In this document: positions 57,163 to 64,000 of the stretch, in pieces
Numbering within the stretch: the first letter of the stretch is position 1
Layout of the letters: each line of letters begins with the position of its first letter
NCBI RefSeq assembly: GCF_949987535.1
Contig: NC_080074.1
Coordinates: 26,309,268 to 26,373,267 of the forward strand
From: Balaenoptera acutorostrata
Lineage: Eukaryota; Chordata; Mammalia; Artiodactyla; Balaenopteridae
Reading direction: 5' to 3'
Length of the DNA stretch: 64,000 bases
Notes under the pieces: generated by a model
Databases searched by the model: none
Told to the model about the DNA's origin: nothing
Seen by the model: only the letters and a program-made list of their open reading frames with translations
Position numbers and translations under genes: made by a program

Positions 57163-57175
57163 TGACCTTTCACCT
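57163..57175 (-). promoter_or_regulatory. NR2C1: DR1-like nuclear-receptor element in NR2C1 CpG island
   Basis: On the minus strand AGGTGAAAGGTCA is two AGGTCA-type half-sites spaced by one base (one mismatch in the first). DR1 elements are bound by TR2/TR4, COUP-TF, HNF4 and RXR heterodimers. It also overlaps a possible splice acceptor (CACCTACAG ending at 57179). Confidence 0.5.
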
Positions 57176-58699
57176 ACAGGAAAAGCTTCCGTCTCGGCGG
57201 CGTTGCCGCTTCCCCCGCTTGCGGGAGCCGCGCGCCGCCCCCGGGCCCGGGGCGCCGCGTGGGCTCGAGCGCCGGCGGGATGCGGAAAGGCCGGCCTGGC
57301 GGCGAGTGGCCGCGAGCTGAGGCCCGGATCCCTTTCACCGCGAGCCTCTGGCTAGTTCTCGTGCTTACACAGGACGGACGGAATAGTGCTCTCAACTTTC
57401 ACGACCGATGGGGGCGGGAGTGGCCGCTGCCTTTGGACCTGTATCTTTTGAGAAATAAAATGGAACGGCCAAGGGTCCTCAGTGCAGTGGGCATGTCCAA
57501 GCTTCCAGTAGCTCTTTTGTTAAGAAAGTACCTCCGACTCCAGCAGATGCCGTTTTACGAATGACAAATGTTGCCAAACCTGTCTCGTAACCTTCACTAA
57601 ATACGTCAGCTGTTTAAAATAATAATAATAACTGGAAAGGAAAAGCAAAAGGACTTGAAATTAAGCCCTTTAGGGGTTTTGTGCCTCCGGAACATGTAAA
57701 TAGGCCTTCGACTTTGGAGGGTTTTTGAACAGTGTCTGCTGTGCGGTTGGTTGATACACAATGATTGGTTTTAGATTTTGCTTATGTGTCAGTTTGGTAG
57801 ATCTAAAGGAGATATTTCTATTCTTATTAAAAAGTGGATCGCATAAAATGTAATTTCATCATTCTTTGTAGGGGCATCTCAATCTTTTTTTAGGAAATCA
57901 AAGGCAGCAGACATTCCCAAAATATCTACTCTTTGTATGTGTGCTACACAAAATATAATTTCTACTCCTGGGGAACAGAAAAGACAAAAGAAACCGCATA
58001 TCATAAAGGATTAACAGTATATATAATCATGTACCTTTTAAAAGTCATATAGGACCCTCTACACCCTCTTAAAATCTTTTATGAAAGCCATGGACTCTCT
58101 CTAGAAAAATGCACCTTCCCATAAAATTTTGCATACAATATTAGAAGTAAACAGAAGTTTGTTCTTGAGTCCTTGTTAACAACCTTAGTATACACAATAA
58201 ATGCTGTACCCATCTAGAAAGATTGGATTAAAAACAAAAAAAGTTAGAACTGAGTTTTAAAGGTGGGGAAATTTAAATGAGGGGAAGAGGAGCTTGGCAC
58301 TGTATATTGGGGAATAAACAACATTCCAGTTGTCCTGAACAGAGGCCCCTCTGGGACTGGTAAGAGATAAAATGAGAAGATGAGGAAGTCAGACTATAAA
58401 GGAATGCTGCTTTGTGTCTGCAGTGGCAGGCATGTTATAGGGGCTTAGTAAATACTGAAAAAATACCAGGAGAAGGGCTGAAACTTTATTCTTTGACCAT
58501 TAGAGACATTGATACTTCTGAAACAGGAGACTGAGGATGTGTTTCAGTTATGTAAGCATCCTGAGATCTTGCTATTTGTCAAAGGTGCTGACACAAAGTT
58601 GATTCTTGCCTTCTAGGGGCTTTTCATATACACAGTTTGTGTATATTAAATATTCATCCAGGAAAGTCAATTCTGGGAGTAGCTGAAATTTGTTGTCTG

Positions 58700-58860
58700 T
58701 TTCACCCCACCAAAATATAAATTTTACAAGGGGAAGTTTGTTTTAATACTCCCTGCTCAATCCCTAACATTTAGAAAAATGCCTGGCTCATAGTAAGCAC
58801 TCAACAAGTATTTGTTGAATGGAAGAATATTGAATGAATTATTGGATCAATGAGTATGAA
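58700..58860 (+). repeat. L2-type LINE 3' end
   Basis: TTTACAAGGGGAAGTTTGTT, AGAAAAATGCCTGGCTCATA, GTAAGCACTCAACAAGTATT and TGTTGAATGGAAGAA follow the L2 terminus closely. Confidence 0.75.
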
Positions 58861-58861
58861 C

Positions 58862-58904
58862 ATTTTTAAGGCACTTCATAGACATTTTAAGGCACTTCAT
58901 AGAC
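58862..58904. repeat. Tandem duplication of a 21-bp unit
   Basis: ATTTT(T)AAGGCACTTCATAGAC occurs twice head to tail (58862-58883 and 58884-58904) with a single-base length difference, immediately after the L2 end. Confidence 0.85.
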
Positions 58905-59164
58905 ATAGGCAAATTTCTTTCTAGAAATATTATAACAATTTAGACTTACATCAACAATATGTAAAGAATGCTTAGTTTTCCTCAGTTTTTTGAGTTAAAT
59001 TTAGTCTTGGAAAACAAACATGTTGATCTAGTGATTCCATAGCATTCATGGTAGAGAAGCCATTAGCAAAGACATGGAAACATGAAGGAACATGGTAAAT
59101 TCAAGGAATTACAAGTAGTGCATATGGCTAGAATGTAAGGTTTAACAGATGACACCTCACATCC

Positions 59165-59495
59165 ATGGGCTTCACTGGTGGCACAGTGGTTAAGAATCCG
59201 CCTGCCAATGCAGGGGACATGGGTTCAAGCCCTGGTCCGGGAAGATCCCACTTACCACGGAGCAACTAAGCCCGTGCACCACAACTACTGAACCTGCGCC
59301 CTAGAGCCTGTGAGCCACAACTACTGAGCCCGCGCACCTAGAGCCCATGCTCTGCAACAAGAGAAGCCACTGCAATAAGAAGCCCGCGCACCACAAGGAA
59401 GCGTAGCCCCTGCTCGACGCAACTATAGAAAGCCCGCGCAGAGCAACGAAGACCCAACAGAGCCATAAATGAATAAACAAACAAATAAATAAAAG
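59165..59495 (+). mobile_element. Older long CHR-type SINE
   Basis: GGGCTTCACTGGTGGCACAG head, box B GGTTCAAGCCC. The body has two CACAACTACTGA modules; tail AATAAACAAACAAATAAATA. Flanks GACACCTCACATCC (59151-59164) and GACACCTCATGTCC (59496-59509) are duplications with two differences. Confidence 0.93.
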
Positions 59496-61041
59496 GACAC
59501 CTCATGTCCTATAGTTAAAGGAAAGGCTTTGAAGAATATTAGGAGCTAAAATTTTATTAAATATATATGTTAGAGCAATCTGGCAGCACAATATTAAAGT
59601 AGCATTTGGGTGAACGTTAATGGACTTAGGTCAGGAAACTGGGAGAATGGCAGGAAAGGGACAACAATCAGTGTCAGATCATCAATGAGTAATGAAATTG
59701 GAACAGAAATGAATGAATGACAATAAAAGTCACTAAAATGTAGTGTAACTGGCTTAAATGAATCTCAGAAGAAGAGTTTTTCTTGTGGGAGAAAATAAGT
59801 GGCCTTGTTCAGAAGACTACAACATTAGCAGTGTCCTTGAGATCTACATACAGCACAAGCCAGGAATAGAGATGCAGTTATCCAGAAGAGATCTGTACAG
59901 GACTCTCTTGTCTGATGGCTTGGACCCCCATGAATTGCATGGGAGGCAGCAAGACTTCTGAGAATTTCATGCCAGCAGAAATGCTGCCAGCTTGGACTGA
60001 AGGGGACAGAGATGGGATGAAATGAATGAAGGCTATTGGATTTCTGGGACTCTACTGGATGGGCAATAGAGCTATTCAGTTTTGAACATGTGTTATCCTT
60101 CAAGAAAAGGGAAAAATGACCCCCCAAAGATGGGTCAGAGTTTGGGAGGGTTGCCACTGCCATCATGGACCCAGAGCACACAGACCTGGGAAGTAACTGT
60201 CTCCTTGGTTGGTTCCAGAGAGGTTGAGGGCACTACTTTTCAATCTAGTGAGAGAGAGTTGAGTAATTAATCTAATATTGTATATTGCTTTTAGAACAAG
60301 TAATTGAAGCATTTAAGGTTTTAAAAGTAATTGAAAGAAATAATTCAGACAATTTGGCAATTAATATTATAATTACAGAATATTAGTGAATTTATGATAG
60401 TATATAATAATGATAAAGTCAGAAATAATTTTTGTATTCTTGACTAACTGATACAGAGAAAAAGCAAAAGCCGAAGTCAACGCATTAATCTTACTGGCTC
60501 TCAAATCCATTTGAAGACAGTTTTACATTAAAATTCAAATTAATAGAACAATGAAGAACAATCACAAAATTCTAGAGAAATCTAGTCTTCTGAATGAATG
60601 CAGTTATTTTGTCAGCTTTTACAATATACTGCTTTAAAAGTGTGTTAAATGACTACAGTGATGTGGGGTTTTTTCCCAGGCTGGGTTGCCCTTATTCAGT
60701 TAATAAACTACTCCTAATCTATATCAGAGGTCTGCAGTTTAGGCTTCAGTATCTTTGAAAAGTGAAATTGTTTGGTATTGAATAGTTTGGGTTTTTTTAA
60801 TAGATGTTTTCAGAATTTATAAAAGCACAGTGAATAGTTTTATGAACCCCTGTATAAACTTCAGCAGTCTTCAGTAATTGTCAGCACGTGGCCATTCTTC
60901 TTTTGTTTATTCCTTCCCACCCCCACCCACACAGCTGGATTATTTTGAAGCAAATCCTATCATATAATTCCATTTGTAAATTCTTCAGTAAATATGTTTT
61001 ATGGGTATAATTGTAAAAAAGCATCTTTTTACTTTTGGCAG

Positions 61042-61114
61042 GACACTTGGCAATTAAATCATGGCAACCATAGAAGAAATTGCACATCAAATTATTGAAC
61101 AACAGATGGGAGAG
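61042..61114 (+). CDS. NR2C1: NR2C1 first coding exon (residues 1-18)
   Basis: Acceptor TTTTGGCAG ends at 61041. 19 bases of 5' UTR precede ATG at 61061, which has A at -3 and G at +4 (strong Kozak). It reads MATIEEIAHQIIEQQMGE and ends in phase 0 before GTATGT. This N-terminus matches my recollection of human TR2 exactly. The next exon (starting IVTEQQ in human) is not in the window. Confidence 0.93.
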
Positions 61115-61235
61115 GTATGTCTAGTTTACCGTTCATTCACTGCTTCACCAAACTTATTTATACCAAGTGTAGTATATGCTAAGTTTTGGTGGTACAGAGA
61201 TAAAAGATACCCTTGACTTTAAGTGCACTTTGATC

Positions 61236-61660
61236 AAGTAAATCAGAAAGAGAAAAACAAATACTGTATGCTAACACATATATATGGAATCTAAAAAAAA
61301 ACAAAAGGTTCCGAAGAACCTAGGGACAGGACAGGAATAAAGACGCAGACGTAGAGAATGGACTTAAGGACACGGAGAGGGGGAAGGGTAAGCTGGGACG
61401 AAGTGAGAGAGTGACATTGACATATATACACTACCAAATGTAAAATAGATAGCTGGTGGGAAGCAGCCGCATAACACAGGGAGATCAGCTGGGTGCTTTG
61501 TGACCACCTAGAGGGGTGGGAGGGAGACGCAAGAGGGAGGGGATATGGGGATATATGTATACGTATAGCTGATTCACTTTGTTGTACAGCAGAAACTAAC
61601 ACAGCGATGTAAAGCAATTATACTCCAATAAAGATGGTTAAAAAGAAACCTAAAAATAAA
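61236..61660 (+). mobile_element. 5'-truncated L1 3' UTR
   Basis: Starts at the last codons of ORF2 (AATCAGAAAGAGAAAAACAA) and carries the same 3' UTR type as 40318-41094, ending TATACTCCAATAAAG plus a short A-rich tail. Flanks AAGTGCACTTTGATC (61221) and AAGTTCGCTTTGATC (61661) differ at two bases. It lies about 120 bases after the NR2C1 start exon. Confidence 0.92.
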
Positions 61661-62643
61661 AAGTTCGCTTTGATCTGGTGAGAGACAGTTGAATAATTGG
61701 ACAATCATAATAGGATATGGTAAGTGCTGTGATAATTGTATAGGGTGTTATGGGAGCACAGAAGAAAAACAATTAATGATGAGTTGTGGTAGAGTGAGGA
61801 TCTAGCCAGGGAATGTTTCTGACAGGTGTGGAATCCGAGGTTTAATGGACCCGTAGAAGGACATCCATGTCAACAGGTAGGTCTTCATTTTTTTAAAAAG
61901 TTATGTCCTAGTAAGAGGTACCATAATCTAAAGGTTTTCAAAGTATCATCTAGGAACTCTTGCAGAGAGTCAGCAAGGTCAAAACCATTCTCAAAATAAT
62001 ACTAAAATGTTACAGTATTTGCCTTTTCACTGTCATTCTCTCACAAGTATATGGTGCAATTTTCCAGAGGCTGCATGTCATGTGATATTGTATGATGAAA
62101 TATGTCAACATTTAAAAGGTGTACATAACTCACTGAACCAGTGTTTCCCAAATGACCAAAGCACGATGTTACACAATCACTCATGAGTAAAGGATTCACA
62201 TTGCAGGATAGACTTTAATATATAGTTTCTGATTCCACATTGCAACTAACCTCTAAAAAAGCTATCACTCCACAGAGGAAGGCAATCACAGATTAAGGAA
62301 AAAATAAATAAATAAAAATAAAGAAGCTATCACTTGTCAAGTTTTGGTGTCTTATTAAAGAACAGTTTACACAGTTTGAAGAAACAGTTAAGATATTCTT
62401 CCCTCTTTTACCCAATAAATGTAAGGCTTGATTTTCTTTATATATTTTAACCAAAACAACATATTGCAGCAGATTGAATGCCCAGGTAGGTATGAGAATC
62501 CAGCTTCTATTAAGCCAGATATTAAAGCAGTTTGCAAAAATGTAAATCAGTGCCACTCTTCCCATTGAATTTTCTTTTGTTTGGAAAATTATTTATTTTT
62601 CATTAAATATGTTACTTATGTTAACATTTAATGGGTTATTTTT

Positions 62644-63007
62644 TTTATTTTATTATTTTAATAAATTTATTTTATTTTTAAAATAAATTTATTTTATTAT
62701 TTATTTTTGGCTGCATTGGGTCTTCGTTGTTGCACACGGACTTTCTCTAGTTGCAGGAAGCAGGGCTACTCTTCGTTGTGGTGTGTGTGCTTCTCATTGT
62801 GGTGGCTTCTCTTGTTGCGGAGCACGGGCTCTAGGTGTGCGGGCTTCAGTAGTTGTGGCTCGCGGGCTCTAGAGCGCAGGCTCAGTAGTTGTGGCGCACG
62901 GGCTTAGTTGCTCCGCGTCATGTGGGATCTTCCCGGACCAGGGCTCGAACCCGTGTCCCCTGCATTGGCAGGCGGATTCTTAACCACTGTGCCACCAGGG
63001 AAGTCCC
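62644..63007 (-). mobile_element. Older long CHR-type SINE, antisense
   Basis: Exact 12-bp TGGGTTATTTTT at 62632-62643 and 63008-63019. The tail shows a repeated AATAAATTTATTTTATT block. Confidence 0.94.
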
Positions 63008-63288
63008 TGGGTTATTTTTAAATGAATTAACAAGTTCTTTGGGCTCTCAGTGACTTTTTTTTTTTGGTGTGTAAAGGGGTCTTGAGACCTGAGAACTATT
63101 TCCATAATCTATTTACTGGTCCTTATTGAAGGCCCTTTGGATTGCTTCAGTTTCCAATTATAATTATTATGCTGCAGTAAACATACTTTTACCCATCTAA
63201 GCAAAGGGTTTCAACCCAGTAACAGTTGGACCCTGCATGTACCTGATGCTCTTGTCTCTAAGAAATAACTGTGAGCCATTAGATTTTT

Positions 63289-63592
63289 TTTTTTAATTAT
63301 AATTTTAAATTTTTATTTATTTATTTTTGGCTGTGTTGGATCTTCGTTTCTGTGCGAGGGCTTTCTCTAGTTGCGGCAAGTGGGTGCCACTCTTCATCGC
63401 GGTGCGCGGGCCTCTCATTTTCGCGGCCTCTCTTGTTGCGGAGCACAGACTCCAGACACGCAAGCTCAGTAATTGTGGCTCACGGGCCTAGTTGCTCCGC
63501 GGCATGTGGGATCTTCCCAGACCAGGGCTCGAACCCGTGTCCCCTGCATTGGCAGGCAGATTCCCAACCACTGCGCCACCAGGGAAGCCCCC
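63289..63592 (-). mobile_element. Young CHR-type SINE, antisense
   Basis: Exact 16-bp GAGCCATTAGATTTTT at 63273-63288 and 63593-63608. Same subfamily as 10896 and 33893. Confidence 0.96.
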
Positions 63593-64000
63593 GAGCCATT
63601 AGATTTTTATTCAGTTTACAATGAATATTTCTGATAGAAATATTCTAAAATAAAATTTACAACAACATAAACTGTACATGATAAAATTATAGATGAACTG
63701 ATTCAAAGTCACGTCTTATAGTTATTGAAAATTGCAGAAATTGTGGGAGAGGAAGATGGAGACTAGACTTGGTAGAAATAACCTATGCAAAATAAAATTG
63801 ACAACAGTTAAAACTGCAGCCAGAAAAATAGGATATGGTAGAAATAATGGTCGACAAAGGAAACTCAAATTGGCAGCAGCCATAATCAGTACTGTCTGCT
63901 CTAGACAGTAATTAGTGATTCAGAACTTTGCTGTAAATTTTGTCATAGAAAATAGTCTTGATGAAAATATTTTCAGAGAAATAGAAAAAAGTTGGAAACA

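Larger units (their letters stand above)
56400..57450 (+). promoter_or_regulatory. NR2C1: CpG island, NR2C1 promoter
   Basis: An abrupt change to GC-rich, CpG-dense sequence, the only such stretch in the window. It has GC boxes (GGGGCGGGGGCC at about 56852, CAGGGCGGGCTGG at about 56977, GGGGGCGGGAGTGG at about 57409), an NRF1-type site and a CRE half-site-like AACGTCACT at 56538. No TATA box is evident. Long open frames on both strands here are by-products of GC richness. Confidence 0.88.
56808..61041 (+). other. NR2C1: NR2C1 first intron
   Basis: From the GTAAGA donor to CTTTTGGCAG at 61041. It includes the right half of the CpG island, an L2-like end at about 58700 and a SINE at 59165. Other frames (for example at 59758 or 60082) show no recognised domain. 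Confidence 0.6.
56650..64000 (+). other. NR2C1: NR2C1 gene, 5' part (orphan nuclear receptor TR2), partial
   Basis: NR2C1 is a nuclear receptor that binds direct repeats of AGGTCA, often as a heterodimer with NR2C2 (TR4), and represses or activates target genes in the nucleus. The window holds the CpG-island promoter, a probable non-coding first exon ending at 56807 before a consensus GTAAGA donor, the exon with the start codon (61042-61114) and part of the following intron. The DNA-binding and ligand-binding domains are encoded beyond the right edge. The transcription start cannot be fixed from sequence; the start given is approximate. Confidence 0.85.
61115..64000 (+). other. NR2C1: NR2C1 second intron, partial
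   Basis: Runs from GTATGT to the window edge. Contains a truncated L1 and two antisense SINEs. No further NR2C1 exon is recognisable before 64000. Confidence 0.8.

Noticed and set aside
56544..57355. Long overlapping open frames on both strands (up to 209 codons) in the GC-rich region
   Set aside because: They are low-complexity Ala/Arg/Pro/Gly frames in a CpG island, present on both strands, with no domain. This is expected by chance at such GC content.
59758..60270. Possible NR2C1 5' exons
   Set aside because: The frames have no match to NR2C1 and lack convincing splice sites; the start codon is at 61061.
1..64000. CRISPR array, operon, phage or other prokaryotic system
   Set aside because: The window is vertebrate DNA with spliced genes. 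The regularly repeated units are SINE modules and simple repeats, not spacer arrays.

Overview
The window is mammalian nuclear DNA, most likely from a cetacean (hippopotamus is the next possibility). It has single-copy vertebrate exons with GT/AG introns and one CpG island. Its dominant repeat is a tRNA-derived SINE of the CHR type known from Cetacea, hippos and ruminants. I count 24 copies, many nearly intact with perfect target-site duplications (TSDs), and I see no BovB or Bov-A elements, which argues against a cow-like ruminant. Almost every long open frame on either strand is a SINE or L1 translation, not a gene.

Two genes lie head to tail on the + strand. Positions 1-44906 hold the 3' half of FGD6 (FYVE, RhoGEF and PH domain-containing protein 6). 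Fifteen coding exons encode the last 484 residues: the end of the DH (RhoGEF) domain, the first PH domain, the FYVE zinc finger and the C-terminal PH domain, ending at TAG 44904-44906. All splice phases join without a break. From about 56.4 kb a CpG island marks the promoter of NR2C1 (orphan nuclear receptor TR2). Its first coding exon, 18 residues, is at 61061-61114, and the rest of the gene runs off the right edge. FGD6 followed by NR2C1 on one strand is the order known at human 12q22.

The space between exons is mostly transposon fossils. These are CHR SINEs of at least three length classes, L1 copies of at least two 3' UTR types, old L1M ends, L2, MIR, MER5A and MER20 hAT remnants, a Tigger-like element and an old LTR-like repeat. 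A nearly full-length, inactivated L1 (46947-52828, minus strand) lies between the FGD6 stop codon and the NR2C1 promoter.

I found no undescribed gene system. The points most worth a second look are: SINEs that appear to carry extra A-tailed 3' flank inside their TSDs, one with two such segments; a target site used successively by an L1 and a SINE; a direct repeat that flanks nothing but a T run; a DR1-like nuclear-receptor element in the NR2C1 CpG island; and nearly matching inverted SINEs flanking the exons that encode the FYVE finger.
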